NCBI GenBank assembly: GCA_024734495.1
Contig: JALMQS010000085.1
Span: 23,627,077-23,691,076, forward strand
From: Forficula auricularia
Lineage: Eukaryota; Arthropoda; Insecta; Dermaptera; Forficulidae
DNA: 64,000 bases
Reading direction: 5' to 3'
Below the pieces are notes generated by a model that searched no databases, had not been told where the DNA came from, and saw nothing but the letters and a program-made list of their open reading frames with translations. Below are positions 24,216 to 37,500 of this stretch, piece after piece. The translations under genes and the position numbers were made by a program. The stretch's first letter is position 1; the number at the start of each line of letters is the position of its first letter.

Positions 24216-27200
24216 AAGATGTGTGTTTATTTATGAATAATACATAGAACCCTTTTGAAAGGTTATTCAAGAGGTTTTCTTTTGAGATAATTTAGAGACA
24301 TGAATGCGTTTTTTTTCGAGCTCGGAGGGATTATGGCTGTAGAGAAACTCGCGGGCTGTTTTCGTTTCTGTACAGTGTTTGAGTCACGACAACCACTGAA
24401 TGATCATCGCTTCTAAATTGAAAAAAAAGACTAAAACGACACATTAAAGCTGAACACACAGTGTCTTATATTCTTTTCATTATTATGTATTCACATATAC
24501 ATAGATTTATTTATATTTATACGTTTAATTTTTATTTTTGTACAATCATTTATAAAGCAAATGTAGTATTAATATGAAAATGAATTATGCATTTAATTTG
24601 TTCTTGTTTTTGTTGGAGTTGTTTTTTTTTAAGAGACGAAAATACTCACATACATGAATAATGGCACAAGGTTGGCAGTAGGTAGCATTATATCGAGTTT
24701 ATTTATTTATTTGTTTGAGGCACACAATATATTATTTTTTAAATTTTAGAAAATAACAAAGAATCCCATAGGAATTTTTCATTTTTTTCAATTAAACCTG
24801 TCACAAAATTGGGAAACTCGCTTATTTTCTTTTTTTTTCTTCTTGGTGTGTTTATTTGTGTGTACTTCATTTATTTTTTAATTAATTTATTTATATTTAA
24901 TCGTAACACAAAATGACAAACCTAGAATTAAAGAATAAAAATAATAAATTAAAATTATTCAAGGGTTATTTATATTTTTAGTAAAACAAAATTTATATCT
25001 ACCTTTGAGGAACGTTTAATCAATTATTTCGCATACAAGGAAAAAGTAAATAAATATTTCTAGGTTTGTTATTAAGTTGTTAATTATATATCGATATTTT
25101 TTCATCTACTTGCACTCAATCATTTATTTATATATTACATAAAAGGACATGTTTAATTTTTATTTATACATATTTATTATTATTAATTCAACTTGGATGG
25201 AAAATAAAAAAATATATATATAGTTAGATTTTTATATATATATTTTTTCCTTATATATTGATATTCATTTAACAAGTGATTAATTTTTTTTTATTTCACA
25301 CAAATGTTTCTCCATAATTTAGACATATATGCTTTGTTTTGTAATTAAAGGGAGAGAAAGAGATAGAGAAAGTAGAGAGTTAAAATTGACCTATTTACTA
25401 AGATGAAAATATGTGCATTGGGTTAATTTATTTTTTTGAAAATATCCTTTTGCTAAGGGACATAAATGAATAGCGAGTATGTGGATAAAAATTCAAATTA
25501 AAATATTTTAATATATGGTATAGATTATTTATTTACTTAATTAAAAATATTTATGATATTTTTTATTTTGAAAAATATTTAAAAATAAAAAGTTATAGCT
25601 TAAATCAGAATCAATGGGGTGATCTCAGAGGTCAGCGTAGATCATTTTCTCCCAATGAATAAAAGAATAAAACAAAGATTAATGGTATTTCTTAACCCAA
25701 CGTAAAAATACATCTCCAAAAACCCATTAAGTTAAAATAGTTGGTTGTTGGGAATTCCACTTGTACATAAGTACGGCGGATCTTTGGCCAGGGTGGTCAA
25801 AACTTGGAAAGTGATGTAGACCTACCGGGTGGTCTGGGAGTATGGAATACCCCCCAGGAAACGGGGACCCTAGGGTACCACCCCATCAGAAAATTTTGGA
25901 GCAAATTGGTACAATTTAACCCATTTTTAAGCAGTTTGTAGATATGGTTTTATTGAAAACTGAAAGAAAAAAAAGGTTCAAATTTTTGATTATAATTATA
26001 CTGCTTGAGTTTAGATTCAAAAGATAATAAAATAAAACGAAATTAATTAGCAATATATACCTACTTAGACGTAGACCTTTTTTTGACCTAGTCCTACCTA
26101 TTTAAGTAAAATGAGTAATTATTAGGCTAACGTTAGGGCTCAAGGTTTTTAGGTTTTGTTAACGCAATGAATTTTACAACCAACAATTTGGCAACAAAGT
26201 TGTTTTTGGGTAAAATAACGGTAAAGTTTCTTTCTTTAGGAGGTCCGCTGACCCTCTTGACCCCATAGATAAATTCCCAGGGGGGGTCAGCTGAACCCCC
26301 CTAACCCCACGGTTCCGCCGTCCCTGCTTGTACATTATAAATGCAGGAAAAATGTCTCTCGGAGATCTCTGACGTCACAATATTGATTCTAGTTTCGGCA
26401 ATATCTTTTTTATTTTTTTAATATATTTCTAAACAAAAAATACATATTTTTAATTAAACTCCAAATTAATATTAAAATTTCTAAATTTAAATTTTTACGC
26501 ACACACACTATGAGGGGTGTAGTTATGTGGCTGAAATTTTTCCCTATATTTATTTATTTACCTATATACGAGTATATATTAAGGTGAAAGATTCATAAAG
26601 AGAAATGATTGAATGGGAAGACTGTTCAGAGGGGTGTGTGTGTGTTTTGAGGCCATTTATTAAAAAAATTATTTTTCATTTTTTTTTTTTTTAATATTTT
26701 TATTTGTATAATTTTTTATATTTGTTGTGCAATTAATGGCAGTAGAAAGGCACGCGCTTTTAAGCAAAACAATTACCTCCCCCCTGGGATGTCGTCTCAT
26801 CCATATCAGCAGCCACTTTTACATTTTGCAATTTACAATTCTTTAAATTTAATTATTTGTGTGTGATTGTGATTTTCATTTGTTTCGATAAATATTATTT
26901 TCGAGATTTACAAACAAAAAACAAAAAATCGATTTTCTTTCTTCCTGAAACATTTATAACTATTTACTAATTAATTACTTCTTTCTTTCATCGGTATTTA
27001 CCTCCATAATAATAATTATTATTTGGTAATAACTTTAAAAAAGAATAATTAAATGAAACTTGGCATATTATTATATACATTGATTCAGTTGGAATAGTGA
27101 ACATGTCACTATCAATGCCAGAGTATTTTATTTATATTTTAATATAAAAATGGCAAATATAAATAACAAATAATTATTGACATTTTTTTATCCCTATATC

Positions 27201-30200
27201 TATTTTCTAAATATCTATATATTTATTAAACAAAACATAAAAACAAAACGTAAAGTTTTCGTTTAGTAATTCTGTGATCGTTATCAAGCAAGAGTTGCAT
27301 ATTAATTTTGATTTACTTTTTATATTTTTTAATTTTTACATTTAAAATACATATATAAATTGTAGAATCTCTATTCATTCTGCTATTAAGAGTTATTAAT
27401 GAAAATAATGGTTATTTATCTTAAAATAAAAAAGAAAGCTTCTGATGGAAACAAAGCTATTCTTTATGATTTTTCTAATTTATTTAAGAATAAATTATAT
27501 TGTTTTAGAAAATTAACAAAGTTTAATTATGCTAAATAAAAAAAATAAGACTCAAAAATTCATGCAAAACGTATAATAACAACTTTTTTAGGGTGAATAT
27601 ATTTTTGTAAAAATTTAATCAAGTTTACGGCTTGACAAAAATAAATAAATAAATAAAAATAATTTGGTGGTGGTGGTGGAAAAATTGGGATTTATCTTAG
27701 AATTCTTTCACCCGCTCATCGACATTGGAACGGCTTGTGCCTATTTCAGGGTGAGGGTAGTATTAGAGAAAATCCACCACTGATATAGCAATGGAGCCCT
27801 TGCTCTGAAGCCACAACCATTTTTTTTTAATGCCCTGAAAATTGCCAAAGAGGCCCTCGAGTAAGTGGGTCAACGCTTCTGATTTGGGTAAGACTATTAG
27901 TATTATTATAGATACTATTTATATTATCAAATATTTGTAAATTTTATTATACATGCAGTGAATTCGTAAAGGACAAATTAAAATATGTAGTTTTGAACAA
28001 ATATAAAAATGCGTTCAATTCTGGGAGATTCTAATGTATTTTAAAATTTGTACAAAAGGGCAAAATTACCTTCAATTTTTTAAAATGATTGAATATAATA
28101 AACAAAAATTTTAAGGATCTTATTTTTGGAAGAGGATCTTGGTGATAATCTAATTTATATTACTTATAGAAATGTTGTTAAAATGAACTTGTAAAAGTAT
28201 TTTGAAGAAAAGGGTCCATTAATTCACTTTTCAAAATAATGTTTATTCAGACAATATCAGAAACCTCCCAAATTTAAATATTTTTTCTTCAAAACAATCT
28301 ACACCAGTCTTTCCTTCCCCAATACTTTGAATTATTATTTTGGTAAACAAAATTAAAAAATAAGAAACAAAACAAATGTAGAAGTAGAAAATTTGATTAA
28401 GAATGTCTATAGGCAAAAATTCTGAAAAGAAATAATATAATATAACAATAATAAATAGTCACAAATAAAAGAAATGAAGATTTTTATAATCCGTTATTTG
28501 TTTTGTTGGAGGATCCTCTGAAACGTCGGTTTTTATATCAGCAGCTAAAGTTAAAGGGCCCTCGAAAGGTGCACAACTATTATTTGTCTATTCATATGTT
28601 TATGAATTCAATTCTAATTCGTTCTTATAATATATACAGGGAATAATTTCGACGAGAACGGTTCTGAATGACATTCCGGTTCTTTTTTTACTCAATCAAG
28701 AACTAGGAGTTCTAAAAAATATGAATTAAAACTAATTTTTTCAAGCCCTCGCGTTCTTTTTTTTAGAAATTAAGCCCTAAATATATAAATCGTCAAACTT
28801 TAATTGATTCTTAAGACAGGCAGAGTATCTCTCTGGAATCAACCAAAAGTTACAGCAAATTGACATCCTCGAAAGATTATAAACGAACATATTAATTTTG
28901 AGACACTCTCTGTATATTGTCTAAATTGTCAATATAAACCACCTTTATAGAAAGAAACCATCAACTAGATAACGGACTAAACTGAATTTCTCTCGACACG
29001 ATTTGGCAGTTGCAAATTGTCTATTATAAAACCTGTTAACGATCACAGATTTAGTATACGAACTTTGCTTTTTATCAATGTTTTTATTGTTTTAATTTTA
29101 ATAAATACTTATAGCTAGTTTTTGTCTGAATCGAATCTCTTCAAATCTATAATTATATAGATTTGTATAAATGTGATTTTCATCAAAACAAATTTGAAAT
29201 CAAATCAAAGTATCTATTCTAGATTTAACTAATAGGGGGAAAAAAAGTTAAGTTACCAGTGCTAATTCTAATAATGTATATAAATAATAAATTAAACTTC
29301 TGAATGTATCTCTACCGATATAATTTTTTGGAATTGTTTAATAAATGACAAAATAAACTTTTAAAGGAATCTCCATTTTTCTAGATTTTCTAATATCATT
29401 GTGCGTTTTATATATTTATATATTTATATATGTACCAATACTACCTTTTTTGTTAATAACTTTCATACCACTCCAAAGAAAAAAAAAGTTATCGAAAAAT
29501 TAAATATCCAAAAAATTATTAAAGATAGCATTCAGTTTTTTTTTAGAATAGAAAAACAACTGGATTTTTCATTAAATAAATAATATATAGAGATATATAT
29601 TTATTTACAGGTAGATCAAGTCTATATTGGGGTTTTTAATATTATTTTAACTGAAATTTATCATTTAATAATAAAGAAACCTTTTTTTTTTTTAAATTAT
29701 TCTCGATAAAAACTTGGAATGAGTGTAGTCGAGGAAAATTTGTATTATATAAAAAATTTTATTCAATCGAATTTCTTTCCCATTGAATATCAGAGATGTT
29801 TTAATAGTAACTGGAATTCTAATTTGTGCACAATCTTGAAACTGTTTATTCTACAGAAGCTTTTATTTATATTATATCAATTTTCACTTGTCATCTAGAT
29901 AGTAAGTAAACTTAATTACGCGATTTCAAAATTTAAAATTGTAGAATTTTTACGCGTTTGGCATTCGTGGAGCGCAGTTTTATTAATTCCCTCTCTACAT
30001 GCAATCTAGTAATATAGCTTCTGTAGGTTTAAGTATTTTGAAATAGTGCACAAATTAAAATTGCAGTTACTACTGAGACACCCCATATAATAATACATTC
30101 CTTGAGCTACAAGAATGATCTTCTGTAAATATATACAAATCTATATATTTTTTCTTTACATAAATATATTTACAATGAGTTCGGTCTAAATTAATCAACA

Positions 30201-32234
30201 TTTTACATTCATTTGCAAATTATCTAACATAGATTGCTCTCTTTAAATATTTTTATATTAACTAATTTTAAAAATCTAAATTTTTCGGATCATAGTATTC
30301 AAGTGTAATCCGTTAATATATATATGCATATATATTTTTTTAACTAATATTTTTCAATTGTTTTTTATTTTTTTAAAGGAATTTTTCAAATATTTTCCAT
30401 TAAAAAATGGAAAAATTCTAATTTGTTATTTTCGTTTAGACTTTTAATCTCTTTTTTCCTTTGATGAGTTTTTGATAAAACTAAAAAAATATTTTTAGAT
30501 GACCACATATATTTATATATATTTTATAATTATAAACATTCATTATAATGATTTAACTCTAATTTCAATTTTTTTTTATGATAACTATTTTTGTAGCCTG
30601 TTAATCTAGTTTTCATGTTAGACACCATCCAAGGTGTTCATAGTAAATCAATTAAAATTTTCTTTAATCCGACTTTTTGATCTTTTTTCTGGAACATTTT
30701 CACAAGCGAGAATTAATCAAAGCAGCGATTTTCTCATCGAAATACTACAGAATGGGAATGATGTTAGGCCACCCGCATCTCAGACGAATTGATTTTTCTT
30801 TGGGCTAAGATACTTGTCCATTTACTCAGTATAAATTAATTTTTGTGAAACATTGGTTATATGTTTCAATATCTGGCCAGGAGCCAGAATATAGCCGTTT
30901 AAATTTTCTTGCAGAGTCGGGACTTGAACTCGAGTCTCTTGCTCCAAGATCTCAAATGGTACACTCTCAGCCAAAACAGGCTCGGATGCAAAATTCGCTG
31001 CTTTACTAACACTTGAAAACGGTTCTAGAAATAGCTAACGTAATTTTGGAAAGCAAATATTCTATTTACACAAGTGATGGTGTACTAAAACTTTAAAATC
31101 ATTAACCAGATCAATAAAGCTTCAACATAAAAATTATATTGAATTTTTTATCTAGATCTGTTTTTTAAAACGTTTTTTTTGTTCTTTGTATTAAGATTAG
31201 GCTTTTTTATGAAATTATTCTTTTATCACATCAACCTGTAACACAAGCAAGCCAACGATTTATTTATTTTTTTCAACAATTTTTAGGATTCTTAATTATA
31301 TTTACAAAACAATGATATAAGATTGAAGAATAAAAATATTTTTTTAAAGGATCTTTCCAAAGCTTATCATTATTTATTGTTATGAATATTATTGCTTTAA
31401 ATTTATTAATTTTTAAAAAAACAAAGAGTAATTTTTTCTTTTGTTGAGAATTCGATATTCGATGAGTTTATTTCTTTTAGCAATATGAACACATAATAGT
31501 TGCAAAATGCTAAAAATCTAGTACATTTAGAAAAACGAGGAATCATATATAAGTATATAGGTATATATATATTTATATTTATATATAGATTAACGATTTA
31601 TATTCTCAAATGTTGACAATGAGAGATTGTGCCTCACACAATTATCTTAGAATTCATGGCAGTAAATGTATTTATTAGATTGGTTCGATTTCATTTTTTT
31701 TATTAATTTTTTTCATTTTTTGTCAAAATCGAATCTAATTTGCTTTGGAAAGAGATTTAAAAAAAAAAATTCTAAAGTCCATTTCGTTTCACACTGAGAC
31801 TAAGAATATAAAATGAGACATCATTATTGTTCTCTTTGTCTAGTTCATTGTTTCGAAAATGTTAGTATATTATCTTTAATTGAACTTACGATAAAAATTC
31901 AGTTTTGGGTTTAATTCTGGAAAAAGTTGACTTTTGTAAACTTATGTAAACTTTATTCTTTATCACGTTTAGTAAAATTTAATTTTAAAACATCACATTC
32001 AAAAAACATATTTTGTGTGTGCTATTTTAGTGATTTTATTCAAGTATGTTTTTATCAAAAATTTTGTTTTAAGTGGTTGAATCGTTATTTCTCAAATTTT
32101 TATCTCTCGCCCCCAATGAAATGGTAATTATTACAATTAGAAAATTATGTTTTAAGGAGGAATCATTTTTGATTAATACCAATAATTTAATTTTATTTAT
32201 TTTCTTAGAAAGACGGGCTGGTAAGCAAAATAAG
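24216..32234. other. Long AT-rich gene-poor region
   Basis: No protein or RNA gene recognised. 25755-26332 is a GC-richer block bounded by CGGCGGATC and (reversed) CAGGGACGGCGGAACC, possibly a hAT-type relic. 27665-27870 is a GGTGGTGG-starting stretch of unknown origin. 28505-28530 has TCTGAAACGTCGGTTTTT, a lone hammerhead-like 3' half. Confidence 0.55.
30895..30990 (-). repeat. tRNA-derived SINE head
   Basis: The minus strand has TTTTGGCTGAGAGTGTACC and B-box-like CGAGTTCAAGTCCCGACTC. The body may extend left to about 30760. Confidence 0.5.
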
Positions 32235-32654
32235 TAGGTTATAATAAAAGGCAGTCCATAAATTATTTAATTTTATTCAATTTCCGACGTTTCGGAGACT
32301 TTTCTCTCCTTCTTCAGGGCATTGAACAGTTATTGATCGATGAGTACAACTCGGCTCCCACCTGTCTCTCCTTTCAGTGATAGCAACAATATTTTCCAAC
32401 ATTATACCATAAGTATACTTGGTTGTATTATTTTCCGACATTATACCATAATACAACCAAGTATACTTATGGTATAATGTTGGAAAATATTGTAATATTG
32501 TTGATATCACTGAAAGAAGAGACAAATGGGAACCGAGTTATACTCACCCATCAATAACCATTCAATACCCTGAAGAAGGAGAGAAAAAAGTCTCCGAAAC
32601 GTCGGAAATTGAATATATGTAAATAATTTATGGACTGCCTTTCATTATAACCTA
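32235..32654. mobile_element. Palindromic element with hammerhead-like motif in each arm (copy 1)
   Basis: Ends AGGTTATAATAAAAGGCAGT and its inverse at right. The left arm carries the motif on the minus strand (32279-32330), the right arm on the plus strand (32560-32614). The centre is itself palindromic, around TTATGGTATAATGTTGGAAA. No coding capacity. It lies 3' of brp. Confidence 0.85.
32560..32614 (+). ncRNA. Hammerhead-ribozyme-like motif, family 1
   Basis: Stem I left ATTCAAT-A-CC, core CTGAAGA (32570-32576), extra A, stem II GGAGA/TCTCC, GAAAC, GTC, stem I right GG-AA-ATTGAAT. Stem I is 2 bp, a small internal loop and 7 bp, like natural type I hammerheads. Other copies: 32279-32330 (-), 32935-32992 (+), 57758-57803 (-), 59378-59430 (+), and degenerate ones at 46018-46055 (-), 46508-46545 (+) and 49637-49672 (-). 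Confidence 0.5.
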
Positions 32655-33040
32655 AGTAATACCAATAATATTGAATTTGGAAATTGAAAAAGGTTATTTT
32701 TCATTTCGGAGACATTCTCTCTCCTTCTTCAGGGTATTGACCAGTTATTGATGGACGAGTACAACTCGGCTCCCATCCGTCTCTTCTTCCAGTGATAGCA
32801 ACAATATTTTCCAACATTATACCATAATACAACCAAGTACACTTATGGTATAATGTTGGAAAATATTGTAATATTGTTGCTATCACTGAAAGAAGAGACA
32901 AATGGGAACCGAGTTATACTCACCCATCAATAACTATTCAATACCCTGAAGAAGGAGAGAAAAAAAGTCTCCGAAACGTCGGAAATTGAATAAAAGTAAA
33001 TAATTTATGGACTGCATTTCATTATATAACCTACGTAATA
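32655..33040. repeat. Tandem second copy of the hammerhead-like palindromic element, left arm truncated
   Basis: Repeats the structure of 32235-32654. The unit AATACCAATAATATTGAATT...GGTTATTTTTCAT occurs at 32656 and again at 33040, so this copy arose by tandem duplication. The plus-strand motif at 32935-32992 is intact (GGAGA/TCTCC stem, GAAACGTCGG); the minus-strand one at 32700-32745 has lost GAAACGTC. Confidence 0.8.
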
Positions 33041-34519
33041 CCAATAATATTGAATTTGGAAAAGTGAAAAAGGTTATTTTTCATATAAATAATACAAGAC
33101 CAAATTTAAAGTTAATTTTGGTGAAACTACAAAAATACGATATCACATAGACAATCATAATAAATATTAATAATAATTTATCACCAGGTTGCTTGCTTGC
33201 TCTCTCTAAACAACAAGCTTTAAAAAAGCATCAAGTGAGATATTTTTTTAATTTTCACATAATCTATAATTTGAAGAAGAATTAAATATTTATTTTGGAG
33301 GACGTTTGAATACGATATTGCATACATAGTGAGAATAACTAATTAACGTCAAACCAGCCAATTACAGCGTCACATCTTTAGAACTTTACCTAAAAAAGTA
33401 TGTATGTGTCTGGGCTGAATCTTTATCTAAAGTTGCCCTAAGTGAAACGCTGCTTGGGTTATGTACGTAGGATTTCTTGCTGCCACATACGAATAACCAA
33501 ATTTAGAAAGTACTCGAAATTTTCATTAAATCCGATGTCTTTATCACCATAGCATTGTGACTCATTGAGAAAGGAAATGGACAATAGATAACAAATTGGG
33601 ATCTAAGTTCTAATTAAGCATATTTTATGGTGTTAATTATTCGCTAAGGTTATAAGGGGTTTCGAGGGGGAGGGCAGGGTCTCTGGAGTGTAACGTTTCG
33701 ATCTTACGAGGGAAGTCAGTCTTGTCTCTTTGATTCGAAAAGAGAGATATGAATAGATAGAGGCGGTTTTCGCGATGTTGCGTTTTCAAAATCTTCTCCT
33801 AGGAGAAATTGAATAACACACACACGCACACGTACATACACAAGCAAACGACATATTACATACATATAGATTCAAATATTCAGAGAGAGAAAAAGAGAGA
33901 GAGAATGAAAAGAATGAAATTGCATTGTTTATGTTCCTTTCACACTTAAGTGTTGTTTGGTGTCACTTATTGTCAACACTCGGATGTGTAAGTGAAATCG
34001 TTTACCCTCTTCATCCCTTACCACAACTACCCCCTCATTTTGAAGACATCGACACTTGAGGCTTCGGCTGCTATCGGAGAGATTTTTGTTGCTGCTGCTG
34101 TTGATATTTTTTTTTTTGCAAAGATTTTAATAATGAGGAAACAAAGTAATTGATCGACATACAAACATACAAACACACACACACGCTTATATATATATGT
34201 ATATTTATATACACTAACATACAAAGGCTTGCTTGTTTTTTTTTTATTCTTTTTAGTTTTCCGCAAAAAATTTAACAACACTAATTATTATTATTATTTG
34301 GTCAAATTGCTTCTGAGTCGGAGTCAATATTATTATTTTTTTGTTAGTTTTATTGATAACAAGGGCGTAGTATTGAAACACTCAAATTCCAATCATACAA
34401 TCAATCATCATGCATTAAAATTAATCATATTTTTAAAAAATAAAATAAATTATTTGACGCGAAATGTTCTTTTGGGTTTTTTCTTAAAAAATATTTGTTT
34501 AAAAAGTTTTATCTTTAGT
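33041..34519. other. 3' flank of brp, probable 3' UTR
   Basis: No further coding exon found. The strand-appropriate AATAAA hexamer occurs at several places (for example the TTTATT at 34345), so the polyadenylation site is not determined. GA and CA microsatellites lie near 33.8 and 34.2 kb. Confidence 0.45.
33815..33905. repeat. CA-rich and GA-rich microsatellite
   Basis: ACACACACACGCACACGTAC followed by AGAGAGAGAAAAAGAGAGAG, in the region 3' of brp. A further AC run lies at 34168-34185. Confidence 0.8.
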
Positions 34520-34555
34520 TTAGAAGAAACTTTTGAGGAAACCGGCAGGACCAGC
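34520..34555 (-). CDS. brp: brp terminal coding exon a16: AGPAGFLKSFF and stop
   Basis: Acceptor TTTATTTCACAG is followed in phase 0 by codons for AGPAGFLKSFF and TAA. Although only 12 codons long it is supported by the splice signal, the phase and the match to the fly Bruchpilot C-terminus as I recall it. In flies the brp-nude allele, which removes the last 17 residues, loses vesicle tethering, so this tiny exon plus the end of a15 corresponds to the functional vesicle-tethering tip. The 3' UTR runs leftwards; its polyadenylation site cannot be fixed by eye. Confidence 0.88.
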   Translation of the reverse strand, partial: AGPAGFLKSFF

Positions 34556-37500
34556 CTGTGAAATAAAGAAACAAACCATGCAATTAGTGATTATGAGAAA
34601 AAACTGTTATTTGTTATTTAAAAAACATAAAGATATAAATAAATAAACAGGATGAGGATGAAGCGAAAGATCGATGGTCATTTTACCTCCTCCGCGGGTC
34701 GCTGTGCCTGAGCCTGCTGAAGTTGTTTCATCTTTGCTTGGGCTTGCTTCAATTGCCTAGAACAAAGATATTAATCAGAGTTAAAGAAATGTATCAGGGA
34801 TATTTCATAAAATGGAGTTTTTAGCTCCAGACTACGAGGAAAAAGAATTATTGGATTCTCTGGTCCTGTAGCTCGTATGAAGAAAGAGCTCCTCATATTA
34901 TGATTCGTTTTATTCTTCTGATTTTTAGTATTTTTTTTAACTTGACATTTTGAAACTAGAAATTTAATCAATTATTTGTTTTAGAAATACAAACATTATG
35001 GCAGCAGAGGTAATTTTATACAGACTATCTTAAGTTATCGTGGGTATCTATATCCAAAGAAAGAAAGAAAATTAGTCCTTGAAAATAAAATATAAAATAA
35101 CGTTTAAGCCATTTCTAAAACAAGAAAAAATGTAAAAAATAAATTAAATACAAAAAAATAACTTTTAATATGTTTATAAATATTATTTATTCTTAAGAAT
35201 TTTGCTGGCTTGGTGTGTACTGGATATATTAATTTTTTATTGTTAAAGGATAAATAAATTGAATTACATCTTTCCAGTAATTTATTTTATTATTCAAATG
35301 GTTAATCCAAATATTTCGAGAGCGCTTGCGGCATCTCTTCTTCAGTGGGGAGTGGTTTCCACTGACGAAGGTCTCGAAATATTTTCGATTAACCATTTGA
35401 ATAATAAAATAAATTACTGGAAAGAAGCAATTCAATTTATTTATCCTTTAACAATAAAAAATTATTTATTCTATCAAGTTTTCAAAGTTGAAGTTTATAT
35501 AAAAATTAACTTTATATATACTAACCATAGGATTAATAAAAAGATTTTACTGTTATGTAAGCATTCAAAACATGAAAATTATATACATACAGAGTATCTA
35601 GGAAATGTCAAATCGACATGTGTTGGGGTTTTGTAAATTTTCAACGTAAAAAGTAACATCAATTTTTATGTATTTTTCCAACAGGCTCAAGTAGAATATA
35701 TTATGTAGATTTTTTTTTAAATGTGTAGCTTAATGTTTATTTTTGCATTTTAATTGTTATATATAGGTATACACATAAATATTACTCCCTCCGTTCCTAA
35801 TTAGTTCCTACATTTCGGTTCGAGAATTGAGTTCCTATTTAAATGCTGTATTTTCATATTTTTTCTACTTTTTGTACTTAAGGAGGGAGTACTTGTCAAG
35901 CTAACAGTACATATCAAGCTAAAATCTCTGAAAAATATTAAAACAAAATGATAAAATCATCAGTACCAATAATCAGTAGAAAAATATTCAAATGTAGAAA
36001 CTAATTTGGGACTGAGGGAGTAGGTACTAATCTAAAATTTGTTTTGTACTACGATAATTACATCCATAAAACTGTTTCCTAAAGGCTTAAAACCTCAATA
36101 CTAAAAAATTCTATAAAAAAATAAATATAAAATTTTTTATTTATCATATTCATAATATCCCAAAAAATAAATGTTGCACTTGTATTTTTGTATTTTTTTT
36201 AATGAAGAATTTCAAAACAATATAATTTTTGTATTTTATAGTATTATTATAACAATAAATACACCAACACAGTCATTGCCATTCTTTGCGATTCACTTGA
36301 GTCACCTCCGCGTTTAAGAATTAATTCCCAACTATTACGAGTTCCTAGGCTGGGTCTTCGAGAGTTAGGCAACCGATTATGACTGGCTGTGCGATTGAAA
36401 CGACTAACCAAGGGGTAAATCTTTTTAGATGTCCTGTTGTAATAGTTGTTGCTGCCTTTAAACAATCCAACTTACTCTTGTAACTGATGGATGGCCTGTT
36501 CTTTGGAGTTTTGCTCTTCCTGTGACATTTGCACCAACTGCAAGAGACGCTCCGTCTCTTGAGCTGCCCTTATCGATTCTTCTTTAGCAGCAGCAAGCTC
36601 TTTTCGTAGGGCCTCAGCCTCGGCTCCTCCACCACCTGCACCTCTGCCTGCTTGCGCCTAAAACAACATTCCCATAATTATTCATAAACAACACAATAGC
36701 AAATGCCTAGCAGGGTAATCAAATATATTTCGAATAATCATCGCGGGTCAATCATATAATAAAGAGACTTAACGAATTTATTACTTTCATCAGAACAGTA
36801 ATAAATTTACAAAAATCATTAAAAAAAGTTCTAAGAGAAAAGTGAAAACTAAAAATCACTACGTTTTTCGTAAATTTTGCTGATTTGATAAATTTTTGAA
36901 GTCGAATGGTTTGAACAATAAATCTGAAATTTGGCCCAAAATTGCAGCTTATTAATAAAAACTCTTGAGCGAAATTTCATCTTCTTATATCGTCGGCTTA
37001 GAGTGTAAACCTGCTAACTCCATTTTTCATCATATATGACATATTAATACCGTTAGAAAGAAAAAGAGATGCAGCATCATCCAAGTAAAACTGCTACTTA
37101 AAATTACGATCGTAAGTTGTATGAAAAAAATGTGAAAAATAGTTTCTTTCCATAACAACAATATTGCAATTTTGTTTGTTTTTCTCTGCCCTGTAAAATT
37201 TCCTTGTTGTGAGCTAGCGGTTTAATCTCTAATGGCCAGTTGTATGTCGGTTTGTAAAGTCTTTGTTAAAGTTGACAAAGGGTAAAACCTTAGAATTCAC
37301 CTTGCGCCCGGCGGGATGGCCAATCAGATGAAAGTGCGTATCATCTGATTGGCCATCCGGCCGGGCACAAGCTGAATTCTAAGGTTTTACCCTTTGTCAA
37401 CTTTAACAAGACTTTACAAACCGACATACAACTGGCCCTAAGGCGACGATATAATAAATCAAATCTTTCGCTTTTCTAAATTTTTCAAAGATAAGTTCTG

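Noticed and set aside
34080..34110. Possible alternative last brp exon reading QQQQKSLR-stop on the minus strand
   Set aside because: The acceptor is preceded by a poly(A) tract, not pyrimidines, and the AGPAGFLKSFF exon at 34520-34555 is far better supported.
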